Positions 9,881 through 18,100 of a stretch of DNA of 64,000 nt are shown in pieces; position 1 is the stretch's first letter; each line of letters begins with the position of its first letter. The position numbers and the translations under genes were made by a program. The stretch spans positions 248,001-312,000 of the forward strand of contig CAWBRU010000002.1 in NCBI GenBank assembly GCA_963791325.1, written 5' to 3'. The notes below the pieces were generated by a model. The model saw only the letters and a list, made by a program, of their open reading frames with translations. It was not told where the DNA came from and did no database searches. The stretch is from JBEVJK01 sp963791325. Its GTDB lineage: Bacteria; Pseudomonadota; Alphaproteobacteria; Rhizobiales; Rhizobiaceae.

Positions 9881-9894
9881 CAATAACGTTTCAC
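9881..9894. promoter_or_regulatory. Putative LacI-family operator upstream of the importer operon
   Basis: The bases AATAACGTTTCAC read on the minus strand as GTGAAACGTTATT. This nearly matches the site at 24.9 kb (TTGAAACGTTATC) and shares the GAAACG core of the sites at 10.03, 15.93 and 25.05 kb. It sits about 120 bases upstream of the binding-protein start at 9759. LacI-family operators typically have an AACGTT centre. Regulation is inferred. Confidence 0.6.
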
Positions 9895-10023
9895 TTACCA
9901 CTGTCAAGCCAGCCGCGCCGGGCCGAGCCCCCGATCCTTTCAGCAAAGTGCAGCATATTCAGATAGATACTGAGCGGCGACGCAAACAACTTGCCGGGCT
10001 TCCCTGCGATTCTTGACAGGGAT

Positions 10024-10040
10024 AGTTGAAACGATATTGT
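10024..10040. promoter_or_regulatory. Putative LacI-family operator upstream of the SDR / second importer
   Basis: The motif TTGAAACGATAT is 55-70 bases upstream of the SDR start. The identical 12 bases recur at 25045-25056 in front of the dehydrogenase operon. Together with the site at 9.88 kb it forms a pair about 145 bases apart in a divergent promoter region. Confidence 0.6.
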
Positions 10041-10094
10041 TTTCTTCGGGGGCGATTGCCGGGAGCCGCTTCACCCCGGCGGGAGGGCAAGCTG

Positions 10095-10862
10095 ATGAGA
10101 GGCCTCAAGGGCAAGGTCGCCGCGGTCACCGGCGCGGGATCGGGCATCGGCCAGGCGGCGGCCAATCGGCTCGCCGAGGAGGGCTGCAAGGTTGCGGTGC
10201 TCGACTGGAACGCGGCGGCGGCCCAAGCGACCGCAGATTTGATCGAAGCAGCCGGCGGCGAGGCTCTGGCGCTGACCACCGATGTCAGCAACGAAGCCCA
10301 GGTCGAGGCCGCCTTCGGCGCCATCGTCGAACGCTTCGGCAAGCTCGACATCGTCGTCTCCAATGCCGGGATCTTCTCGGCCGAGCGTGACGGCAAGGTC
10401 GACAGGCTGCCGAAGTCGGTGTGGGACGAGATCGTCGGCGTCAACCTCACCGGGATGTATCTGACCTGCAAGCACGGCGTGGCGGCGATCAAAGCGACCG
10501 CCGGCAAGGGCGCGGTTGTGCTCACCGGATCACCGACCGGGATGTCGGGCTGCACGCCGGCCAATGTCGCCTACGGGTCGAGCAAGGGCGGCGTCCACGG
10601 GCTGTCACGGGTGATGGCCGTCGACCATGCGCCGGAGGGCATCCGCGTCAATGTCGTGGTGCCCGGCTTCACGCTGACGCCGATCGTGCGCGAACTGGTC
10701 GCCGACCCCAAGGTCTATGAATGGCAGGTCCAGAACATTCCGCTGAAACGCGGCGCCGATCCAGATGAGATCGCCGGCGCGGTGGCGTTTCTCGCTTCGG
10801 ATGACGCCTCGTACATGACCGGCTCGTTCGTGTTCGTCGACGGCGGCCTGACCGCCATCTGA
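10095..10862 (+). CDS. Short-chain dehydrogenase/reductase (classical SDR)
   Basis: The 255-residue classical SDR starts at MRGLKGKVAAV, with GGGAGGG eight bases upstream; the longer upstream frame is not needed. The nucleotide-binding motif is TGAGSGIG, followed by SNAG. The catalytic Tyr and Lys are in YGSSK. The C-terminus is the common YMTGSFVFVDGG. It is the first gene of a plus-strand unit leading into a sugar importer, so it probably oxidises a sugar or polyol brought in by that system. The start is only 335 bases from the divergent operon, and the two promoters share LacI-type sites. Confidence 0.87.
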   Translation: MRGLKGKVAAVTGAGSGIGQAAANRLAEEGCKVAVLDWNAAAAQATADLIEAAGGEALALTTDVSNEAQVEAAFGAIVERFGKLDIVVSNAGIFSAERDGKVDRLPKSVWDEIVGVNLTGMYLTCKHGVAAIKATAGKGAVVLTGSPTGMSGCTPANVAYGSSKGGVHGLSRVMAVDHAPEGIRVNVVVPGFTLTPIVRELVADPKVYEWQVQNIPLKRGADPDEIAGAVAFLASDDASYMTGSFVFVDGGLTAI

Positions 10863-10917
10863 CGGCAATGCAGATGTTGCGAAACAGAAAAGATCATCAT
10901 CGGGAGGAGAGAAGAAC

Positions 10918-11989
10918 ATGGCCAGGCCAGGATTGAAATCCATCGCAGCAGGGCTTGCCGCAGCCCTGGCGCTCGGCGCCTCGGCGGCCGAGGCCGAAGA
11001 TATCACCATCGGCTTCGTCGCCCATGCGCAGGGCGACCCGTTCGTGCAGCAGATCCAGGACGGCGCGCAGGCCGCCGCCAACGATCTCGGCGTCAAGCTG
11101 GTCACCGCCCAGCAAGCGGGCGGCGCGCCCGAAGGGCAGCTGAAGCTCGTCCAGAACTTCGCCAATTCGGGCGCTCAGGGAATTGCCACCTCCGTGCCGG
11201 GCGAGTCGATGGCCAAGGGTCTCAACGACATCATCTCCAGCGGCGTGCCGGTGGTGCAGTTCAACCTCTTGTCGAAGGCCGTCGAAGCACCCTATGTCGG
11301 CGAAAAATCGGTCGAGAGCGGCCGCATCCTCGGCCGCATGGTGCTCGACAAGCTCGGCGGCGACGGCGCCAAGGGCACGGTCATCCTCGGCAATTGCTTC
11401 CCCGGCTTTCCGGTGCTCGAAAACCGCGCCAAGGGGGTGCAGGAATCGCTCGCCAAGGCTTCCGGGCCTCAAGGTGCTCGGGCCCTACGACGTCAAGGTC
11501 TCGGCCGTCGACAACTACAATCACTGGGAACAGCTCTACAGCGCCAATCCCGATGCCGTCGCGCTGATCGGGCTCTGCGCGCCGGACGTCACCAGCCTCG
11601 GCAAGCTCAATGCCGCACATGGCGACAAGTTCGTGGCCGGCGGTTATGACCTGACCGAGCTCAATCTGAAGGCGGTCAAGGAAGGCCACGCCTATGTGAC
11701 GATCGGCCAGAGCGCCTTCGTGCAGGGCTATCTGCCGGTTGCGCTGCTGGTCAATGCAATCAAGAGCGGCAAGAAGCTCGCGCCGGGCTTCTACGATGCC
11801 GGCTCGCAGATCGTCACCGCCGACAAGGTCGACATGGGCAACGGGCTGAAGGCGATCACCTTCGAGGAGGCGCAGAAGCTGGCCGCCGATCCCGCGGCCA
11901 CGGCCGAATACTACAAGGCCTGGACAAAGACGCTGACGCCCGAAATGCTGTCGGCGGCGCCGAAGCCGATCGCGGCAGAGTCGGAATAA
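10918..11989 (+). pseudogene. Periplasmic sugar-binding protein, single frameshift as sequenced
   Basis: A signal peptide (SIAAGLAAALALGASAAEAE) precedes DITIGFVAHAQGDPFVQQIQDG, the usual start of a ribose/rhizopine-type Peripla_BP_4 domain. The frame runs to about 11463 and then switches by one base. There is an extra G in tccgggcctc, where tccggcctc would keep SGLKVLGPYDV in frame. The protein then continues to PIAAESE at 11989. The corrected length is about 356 residues. GGGAGGAG lies upstream of the ATG. It is followed by an ATPase and a permease, so it is the ligand-binding part of a complete importer. The break is most simply a sequencing error. Confidence 0.8.
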
Positions 11990-12059
11990 AGGTCGGGCGC
12001 GGCTCGGCCCGGGCACGGCCGGAGCGCTCCGGCCGCGCCTGCAACCGCCTCGGGACACC

Positions 12060-13608
12060 ATGACCGGACCGCCGCCGCTGATCGCCGTGCGCAACCTCGC
12101 CAAGCACTACGGCGGCGTGGTTGCGTTCGACGAGATGAGCCTGGCGGTCGATGCCGGCACCATCCACGCCGTGGTCGGCGAGAATGGCGCCGGCAAATCG
12201 ACGCTGATGAAGGTGCTGGCCGGCGTGGTGCGTCCCGATTCGGGCAGCATCGAGCTCGAAGGCCGGCCGGTGACGCTCGACGGGCCGAATGCTGCCCGCC
12301 AGCACGGCATCGGCATGGTCTACCAGGAGCTCAGTCTGTTTCCGGAACGCTCGGTGCTCGCCAATCTGTTCGTCAACCGCGAGCCGCTGCGCCGCGGGCT
12401 GGTCTCCCAATCGGCGATGGAGGCGCGCTGCCGCGACCTTGCTCGACCAGCTCGGCCTGCATGTCGACGTGCGGGCGCCGGTGAGCCGGCTCAGCATCGG
12501 CGAGCAGCAGCTGGTCGAGCTTTGCCGCGTGCTCATCGAGGCGCCGCGCCTTTTGATCCTCGACGAGCCCAACTCGGCGCTGAACCAGCGCGAGACCGAG
12601 CGGCTGTTCACGGTGCTGCGCAGCCTGCGCCAGCGCGGCATCACCATGCTCTATGTCTCGCACCGCCTCGAGGAAGTGTTCGCCATCTGCGACCGCGTGA
12701 CCGTGGCGCGCAACGGCCGGGCGGTGCTGACCAAGGATCGTGCCGCGCTCACCATTCCCGAGGTGATCGAGGCGATGATCGGCAGGCAGCGCGAGACGCT
12801 GTTCCCGCCGCCGCTGCCGCCCGCGGCGGGCAGGCCGGCGAGAGAGCTGCGGGCGGCGGGACTGAGCGGCGGCCGCCTGGCGACCATCGATTTCACCGCC
12901 GGGGCCGGCGAAGTCGTCGGCTTGGCAGGCCTGGAAGGCTCCGGCGTCTCGGACCTGCTCGAAATCCTGTTCGGCTTGCGCCGGGCGCGCCGCGGCGACG
13001 TCGTCTACCCGGACGGCAAGGGCCTGCCGAACAGCGCGACGGCGGCAGCACGGCGTGCGGTCTGCCTGGTGCCTGCCGACCGCCGCCGCAAGGGGCTGAT
13101 GCTCGACAAGTCGATCCTGTTCAACATCGCCAATATCGTCGTCGGTGCGCGCGGCGACGGGCCGGTCTGGCTGTCGCCCGGCGAGGCCTGGCGCCGCGCC
13201 AGCCGCCAGATCGAGGCGCTGCGCATCAAGGGCAGGCCCCCGCTGCTTGCCAATGCGCTGTCGGGCGGCAACCAGCAGAAGGTGGTGATCGGCAAGTGGC
13301 TGGAGATCGGACCGGACGTTTTTCTGCTCGACGATCCGACCCGCGGGGTCGATGTCGGTGCCAAGCGGGAGATCTACGGGCTGATCCGCCAGATGTCGGC
13401 CGGCGGCGGCATCGTCTTGTTCAGCTCGACCGAGCTGCCGGAGCTGATCGGCCTGTGCGACCGGGTGCTGGTGCTCTATCAGGGCCGGCTCGCCGGCGAA
13501 GTGCGCGGCGAGGGGCTGACCAGCCGCACCCTGCTTCACCTGATCAACACCGGCGAGATGCCGGGCGGCCCGGCGGGCCGCGGACGAGCCGAGGCGGTGG
13601 ACGCATGA
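12060..13608 (+). pseudogene. RbsA-type sugar ABC transporter ATPase, single frameshift as sequenced
   Basis: The 5' frame (MTGPPPLIAVRNLAKHYGGVV) contains Walker A GENGAGKSTLMKVLAG and the Q-loop region MVYQELSLF. Near 12440 an extra T shifts the frame. From DQLGLHVDVRAP onward it continues with the signature-like SIGEQQLVELCRVL, Walker B LLILDEPNSALNQ, a second domain (VGLAGLEGSGVSDLLEI), LSGGNQQKVVIGKWL and FLLDDPTRGVDVGAKREI. The corrected protein is about 515 residues, normal for a tandem ABC sugar ATPase. Its stop overlaps the permease ATG (ATGA). It energises the importer whose binding protein is encoded upstream. Confidence 0.82.
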
Positions 13609-14630
13609 GCAAGATCGACGAAGCCGGCCGCGCGGCGGCCGCAGGCCGGCGGGCGGACAAGGGCTTCCGCCTGCCGGAGGAGATCGGCGTCATCGTCGCG
13701 CTGGTGGTGATGATGGCGGTGATCGGCCTTGCCCGGCCGCGCTTCCTCAACCCGATCAACCTATTCTCGCTGCTCGGCAACACCACCTTCCTGGGCATGC
13801 TGGCGGTCGGTATGGTGTTCCTGCTTGCCATCCGCGAGATCGACCTCTCGGTCGGCTGGATGTTCAACTTCTCCGCGGTGTTTGCGGCCTTGCTGATGGT
13901 CGCCGGCGTCAATCCCTGGCTGGCGGCGGCGGCCGGCATCCTGTTCGGCGCCGGGCTCGGCCTGGTCAACGGGCTGATCGCCGTGACGCTGCGCCTGCCG
14001 GCGATCATCGTCACGCTCGGCACCTATTCGATGTTCCAGGGCCTGTCGCTGGTCGCCAACAATGGCCGGGCGATCGTCCCCGCCGATCAGAGCAGCGCCT
14101 TCTTCTCGGTGATCTCGACCAAGCTGTTCGGCGTGTTGCCGGTGGCGGCCCTGGTGTTCGTTCTGCTCGCCGCGGCGATGCATGTCGTCCTCCACCGCAC
14201 CCGGTTCGGCTACCGCGTGCAGGCGGTCGGCTCCAACCCGGAGGCCGCCGCCCATGCCGGCATCCCGACCGCCTGGGTGCGGCTGCAGACCCTGGTGCTG
14301 ATGGGCGCGATCTGCGGCCTTTCAGGCACCATGTATGTCGGCTTCCGCGGCGCCATCGATCCCAATGAGGGCAGCGACTTCGTGCTCGTCGTCATCGCCG
14401 CGGTGATCATCGGCGGCACGCCGCTGTCGGGCGGCCACGGCACCATCATCGGCGCGGTCGTCGGCATGATGATCATCCAGGTGATCTCGAGCGGCCTGAT
14501 CTTCTTCGGCATCGATGCGACCTGGAGCACCTTCGTCACCGGCGCGGTGACGGTGCTGGCCGTGTCGCTCGACCGTCTGATCAAGTACCAGCGGGCGCGG
14601 CGGGCCGAGATGCGGCGCGATCCGGGCTGA
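13605..14630 (+). CDS. RbsC-type sugar ABC transporter permease
   Basis: The 341-residue inner-membrane permease (BPD_transp_2) has about eight to ten hydrophobic segments starting with EIGVIVALVVMMAVIGLA. Family motifs include REIDLSVGWMFNFSAV, LPAIIVTLGTYSMFQGLSL, FGYRVQAVGSNPEAAAHAG and VIAAVIIGGTPLSGGHG. The start overlaps the ATPase stop by four bases, which implies translational coupling. It is the last gene of the binding protein-ATPase-permease unit. A copy of the dispersed palindromic repeat follows the stop and faces the convergent LacI gene. Confidence 0.93.
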   Translation: MSKIDEAGRAAAAGRRADKGFRLPEEIGVIVALVVMMAVIGLARPRFLNPINLFSLLGNTTFLGMLAVGMVFLLAIREIDLSVGWMFNFSAVFAALLMVAGVNPWLAAAAGILFGAGLGLVNGLIAVTLRLPAIIVTLGTYSMFQGLSLVANNGRAIVPADQSSAFFSVISTKLFGVLPVAALVFVLLAAAMHVVLHRTRFGYRVQAVGSNPEAAAHAGIPTAWVRLQTLVLMGAICGLSGTMYVGFRGAIDPNEGSDFVLVVIAAVIIGGTPLSGGHGTIIGAVVGMMIIQVISSGLIFFGIDATWSTFVTGAVTVLAVSLDRLIKYQRARRAEMRRDPG

Positions 14631-14679
14631 CCCTGTCTGACCCCGCCAGGCAGATCACCGCTCGGGCGCGTCGGGCTCC

Positions 14680-14747
14680 GCTCTAAGTCGTTGTTTTCCT
14701 GAAATTCCGGACGGGGAACCCGGGCCGCCGCTTTGGCTGGAACTGCG
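14680..14747. repeat. Dispersed palindromic repeat, copy 1
   Basis: This diverged copy of a roughly 75-bp intergenic element carries ctccgctctaagtc, AATTCCGGACGG and gctggaactgc. Other copies are near 17.7, 17.95, 20.7, 34.8, 37.65 and 44.85 kb. It lies between the convergent permease and LacI genes, where its hairpin potential could serve as a terminator. Related elements are common in rhizobial intergenic DNA. Confidence 0.6.
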
Positions 14748-15845
14748 CTACGAGCTGACCGGCCGGCAGGAGCCGCCGAGGATCAGATGAGTCGGGAAGG
14801 CGATGCGCTGGGCCGGCCGCTCGGTCTGGCCGCCGAGGCGCTCGAGCAAAAGCTGCGCCGCCGTCTTGCCGATCTCCTCGACCGGCCGGTCGATCAGAGT
14901 GATTGGCCCGGGATAGAGCAGCGCGATGTCGGAGCGGTCGCAGCCGATCAGCGAAATGTCGTCGGGCACCGACACGCCCTGCTGCTGGATGGCGCGCAGC
15001 ACGCCGACCAGGATGCGGTTGCCAGCGGCGATGATCGCCGTCGGCCGCTCGGCCATCTGCAGCAGCGCGGTCGCCTCGCGGAAGCCGAAGTCGGCCGACA
15101 GGCTCTGCGACCGGATGAAGCGTTCCGGCACCGCCAGTCCGCTTTTCTGGAAGGCCTCGACGAAGCCGCGCACCCGCTCGCGGCCCGGCCGGATATCGTT
15201 GCCGGCGGTGATGATGGCGATGCGGCGATGGCCGAGTTCGATCAGGTAGCGGGTCGCCTGGCGCAGGCCCGTGGCATGCTCGGTCAGCACCGCGTCGATG
15301 TCGAGCGGGATGTCGCGGTCGAGCAGCACTGCCGGGACCCTCAGCTCCCTGAGCCGGCGGATGGTGCGCGCATCCTGCTCGTTGTTGATGGTCAGTACCA
15401 TGCCGTCGGCACGGCCGTGCTGGAGCATGTCGATCGCCGCCGCCTCCTCGCCGGCGCGGCCATTGGTGCTCATCAGATAGAGCGAGAAACCGCGCTCGCG
15501 CATCACCGCGTCGACCGCCTTGAAGCAGCTCGCATGCCAGGGATTGGCGATGTCGTCGATGACGAAGCCGACCGTCATGGTCTTGCGCCGGCGCATGTTC
15601 TGGGCGCGCGAATCCGGCTGGAAGCCGAGCGACTGGATCGCCGCGCGGACCTTGCCGAGGGTCCCCGGGCGGACCGTGTCGGGCGCGTTGAGACTGCGTG
15701 AAACGGTTCCGACCGACACGCCGGAAACGCGTGCCACATCACGGATGGTCGCCGGCTTTTCGAGCCCTGGCCTCACCGAGAGCCTTTCGCCACTGAGCGC
15801 AGCCCGACCGCCGCTGGCGCGGCGATTCTCCCTGCAAAACCGCAC
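14748..15845 (-). CDS. LacI-family transcriptional regulator (probable local regulator of the catabolic locus)
   Basis: The helix-turn-helix is ATIRDVARVSGVSVGTVSRSLN, followed by the hinge-type PDSRAQNMRRRKT and a full periplasmic-binding-like effector domain (VGFVIDDIANPWHASCFKAV, IIAAGNRILVGVLRAIQ, LIGCDRSDIALLYPGPIT). The open frame gives 365 residues with an unusually long N-terminus. A GTG at 15776, just before RPGLEKPATIRD, is an equally plausible start. It is divergent from the enolase-superfamily gene, with a palindromic GAAACGTTTC in between. Variants of that palindrome occur at three other promoter regions in this locus. Effector identity is unknown; a sugar or sugar acid is usual. 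Confidence 0.9.
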   Translation of the reverse strand: MRFCRENRRASGGRAALSGERLSVRPGLEKPATIRDVARVSGVSVGTVSRSLNAPDTVRPGTLGKVRAAIQSLGFQPDSRAQNMRRRKTMTVGFVIDDIANPWHASCFKAVDAVMRERGFSLYLMSTNGRAGEEAAAIDMLQHGRADGMVLTINNEQDARTIRRLRELRVPAVLLDRDIPLDIDAVLTEHATGLRQATRYLIELGHRRIAIITAGNDIRPGRERVRGFVEAFQKSGLAVPERFIRSQSLSADFGFREATALLQMAERPTAIIAAGNRILVGVLRAIQQQGVSVPDDISLIGCDRSDIALLYPGPITLIDRPVEEIGKTAAQLLLERLGGQTERPAQRIAFPTHLILGGSCRPVSS

Positions 15846-15922
15846 TCTAGCTTGACCGGGACGCAGACAGCAAGCGGCAAGGCCAGGCTTTCTGCTTGAC
15901 CTGGAGCGGGCCAGCCCCTAGC

Positions 15923-15940
15923 GTTGGAAACGTTTCGATT
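15923..15940. promoter_or_regulatory. Palindromic LacI-type operator between the regulator and the enolase-superfamily gene
   Basis: TTGGAAACGTTTCGATTG contains a perfect 10-bp palindrome GAAACGTTTC. It is about 25 bases upstream of the enolase-superfamily start and about 80 bases upstream of the divergent LacI ATG, a good position for autoregulation and control of both genes. Confidence 0.7.
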
Positions 15941-15960
15941 GATCCTCGGGAGAGCGGCCG

Positions 15961-17079
15961 ATGGCAGGGCCCTTGCACATCGAACGGATCGAATGCGTGC
16001 CGCTGTCGATGCCGCTGCCGCGAACCTTCCGGGGCAGCAATTATTTCATGACGCACCGGGCGACCATCATCACCCGCGTCTACACCGCCGAGGGGGCGGT
16101 GGGCGAGGTTTACAACGGCGACGAGTTCGAGACCCAAGGCGAGGTGGTGAAGATCATCCTCGAGGAGATCCAGCCGCTGCTGATCGGCAAGGACGCCTTC
16201 AACATCGAGGGCTGCTGGCAGGCGATGGTGAGGCCGAGCACCAACATCCTGCGCGACCGCAAGCTGGCGATGTGCGCCCAGGCCTGCGTCGACAGCGCGC
16301 TGTGGGACCTGGTCGGCAAGGCTCTGGAGATGCCGCTCTACCGGCTGTGGGGCGGCTATCGCGACCGCCTGCCGGTGATCTGCATCGCCGGCTACTACGA
16401 GGAGAACAAGACGCTCGCCGATTTCGGCCGCGAGATGGAGGCGATCCGCGCCGCCGGCTATGCCGGGTGTAAGTTCAAGGTCGGCGGCCGCACGCCGGCC
16501 GAGGACGCCGCCCGGGTGCGCGCCGCGCGCGAGGCCGCCGGCGACGATTTCGTCCTGGTCGTCGACGCCAACCAGGGCTGGTCGCTGCGCGACGCCGTCG
16601 AGTTCGCGCGCCGCGCCGGAGATCTCGGCATCCGCTGGTTCGAGGAGCCGGTGCGCTGGCAGAACGACCGCCTCGACATGGCCGCGGCGCGCAGCCAGAC
16701 CGGCCTGCCGATCGCGGCCGGCCAGAGCGAGATCAGCCGCAGCGGCTGCCGCGACCTGATGATGGCCGGCGCCATCGACGTCTGCAATTTCGACGCCAGC
16801 TGGGGCGGCGGCCCGACCGAGTGGCGGCGGGTGGCGGCGCTGGCCAGCTGCTTCGCCGTCGAAATGGCGCACCATGAGGAACCGCAGATCTCGGCGCATC
16901 TGCTCGCCTCGATCCCGCATGGAACGTTCCTGGAAACGTTTCACCCCGAGCGCGACCCGCTGTTCTATGCGCTGGTCGCCAATCGCTCGGCCTTCGACAA
17001 CGGCACCTACGCCCTGCCGCAAGGACCAGGCTTCGGCCTCGAGCTCGATCAGCGGACCATCGCCAAATACCGGGTCTGA
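15961..17079 (+). CDS. Mandelate racemase/muconate lactonizing enzyme-type enolase superfamily protein
   Basis: The 372-residue protein has the capping domain followed by the barrel. The catalytic KxK motif is visible in CKFKVGGR. Metal ligands are Asp in VLVVDANQGW, Glu in RWFEEPV and Glu in AAGQSEIS. A candidate general acid/base His is in VEMAHHEEP. This is the pattern of MR-subgroup acid-sugar dehydratases, racemases and epimerases. The substrate cannot be read; a sugar acid or a hydroxyproline-type acid both fit the neighbourhood. It stands alone downstream of a LacI operator and divergent from the regulator. GGGAGAG lies upstream of the ATG. Confidence 0.88.
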   Translation: MAGPLHIERIECVPLSMPLPRTFRGSNYFMTHRATIITRVYTAEGAVGEVYNGDEFETQGEVVKIILEEIQPLLIGKDAFNIEGCWQAMVRPSTNILRDRKLAMCAQACVDSALWDLVGKALEMPLYRLWGGYRDRLPVICIAGYYEENKTLADFGREMEAIRAAGYAGCKFKVGGRTPAEDAARVRAAREAAGDDFVLVVDANQGWSLRDAVEFARRAGDLGIRWFEEPVRWQNDRLDMAAARSQTGLPIAAGQSEISRSGCRDLMMAGAIDVCNFDASWGGGPTEWRRVAALASCFAVEMAHHEEPQISAHLLASIPHGTFLETFHPERDPLFYALVANRSAFDNGTYALPQGPGFGLELDQRTIAKYRV

Positions 17080-17291
17080 CCGGGCCGGTGCAGGAGCGCT
17101 GCAGGCCTCCCGGCCCGGCCTGCGGCCGGCCGGCCTCGCCCCTCGCCGCTCGCCCTCGGCGAGAACAAAATCAGAACATCCAATTGACAAGCGTACGTTG
17201 TTTTGCTAGAAATCAGTCAACTTCAGCGAGCTGGGTTCCCGCTCGGGGGAAGCGCAGAAGTAGCAAATGTTGCAGGCGTGGGTGGCGGCAG

Positions 17292-17700
17292 GTTGCTTGG
17301 GTCGCGTGGACCTGGGGTGCCGAGCAGGGGAGTTGTGCCGGGCTGGCTCTCGGTTTGGAAGGGGTGTCTGTTTTCACAGCTGATGGTATCGGCCTCGGCT
17401 CCGCGAGGGGGCGTTGCGGTGCCATGCGGGCCAAGTGCCCGCGGGCCGCGAGAGGCTGCTTGGGTCGCAGAGGTCTGGCGGGCTGGGCGTTGGGTTTAGT
17501 GCCGGGGCGGCTGTTTGGTTGAGTTCGGGTGGCTGTTTTCAGAGCTGATGTTTGCCCGTCGCGTCTCGGCGAGGAGACGTTGCGTTGCCCACGTCCCGGG
17601 CCCCCCTGTGCCGCGAGGGACTGCAAGGGTAGTCTGTTGGGGTAGGCATGAAGTTGGTGCCGGGCCGGCTGGCGGTGTGGGTGAGATGTCTGTTTCCGAA
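17292..17700. repeat. Diverged tandem repeat, period about 160-165 bp
   Basis: The blocks gttgcttgggtcgc (17292) and gctgcttgggtcgc (17455) are 163 bp apart, with a weaker third counterpart near 17620. The blocks ctgttttcacagctgatg (17369), ctgttttcagagctgatg (17533) and ctgtttccgaagctgg (17690) are 164 and 157 bp apart. The spaces between them also match partly (gcgttgcggtgcc / acgttgcgttgcc; gtgccgggctggc / gtgccggggcggc / gtgccgggccggc). No coding function is evident. Confidence 0.6.
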
Positions 17701-17710
17701 GCTGGCGCTT

Positions 17711-17787
17711 GGAGCGATTCCAGGGAAGCGGTGACGGTTGTCCGTCCGGAATTGCCGGAACACAAGGGCTTGAAGGGGATCACCGCT
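17711..17787. repeat. Dispersed palindromic repeat, copy 2
   Basis: It reads ggagcgattccagg ... ccgtccggaattgccgg ... acaagggcttgaag, in the opposite orientation to the copies at 20.7 and 34.8 kb. It is followed about 215 bp later by a second copy (17935-18015) in the same orientation. Confidence 0.6.
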
Positions 17788-17934
17788 GCGGAGAAAGCGG
17801 TGAGCCGCCGTGGCTCTCCAGGCCGGGAGGCCGAGAGGTCGGTTTCGGCTCGGCAGACGAGACATCCGCTTGGCCGGGTCGGCCTGACGGGCAAGGGAGG
17901 TACGTGTGGCTGCGACGCGATCGGTTGGCGCAAT

Positions 17935-18015
17935 TTCAGCAGACGGTAAAACCGGTTCTCCGTTCGGAATTGCCGGAACACAAGGGGTTGGAGCAGGGCA
18001 GCGATTCGAAGAAGC
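17935..18015. repeat. Dispersed palindromic repeat, copy 3
   Basis: It contains accggttctccgttcgg, aattgccggaacacaagg and ggttggagcagggcagcg. It is the same element and orientation as copy 2 and sits just downstream of the stop of the minus-strand ATPase gene. Confidence 0.55.
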
Positions 18016-18100
18016 GCTCAATCGCTCCAGCATTTTTGAGCAGAGCTTGGCGCGGACGCAACAGCCTCGGCCAAAGCGGCGGCTGGCGCTCGGCCGAGCG

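Larger units (their letters stand above)
17080..18100. other. 1-kb noncoding stretch between convergent genes
   Basis: No frame in this interval looks like a protein. It contains a GC-rich segment, an AT-richer patch near 17165-17225, about two and a half copies of a 160-165 bp tandem repeat from 17292, and two copies of the dispersed palindromic repeat (17711-17787 and about 17935-18015). It separates the enolase-superfamily gene from the convergent ATPase gene. Confidence 0.6.

Noticed and set aside
12060..14630. Single 856-residue ATPase-permease fusion
   Set aside because: The apparent fusion arises because a one-base insertion near 12440 puts the ATPase 5' end in the permease frame; the middle of the translation is frame-shifted nonsense.
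16927..16942. GGAAACGTTTCA inside the enolase-superfamily gene
   Set aside because: It resembles the LacI operator but encodes the in-frame residues LETFHP within the gene. A coincidental match is more likely than an internal operator.
17080..18100. Short open frames in the 1-kb gap (for example 17515-17949)
   Set aside because: They are present on both strands at once, have no family features and cross repeat units; no coding evidence.
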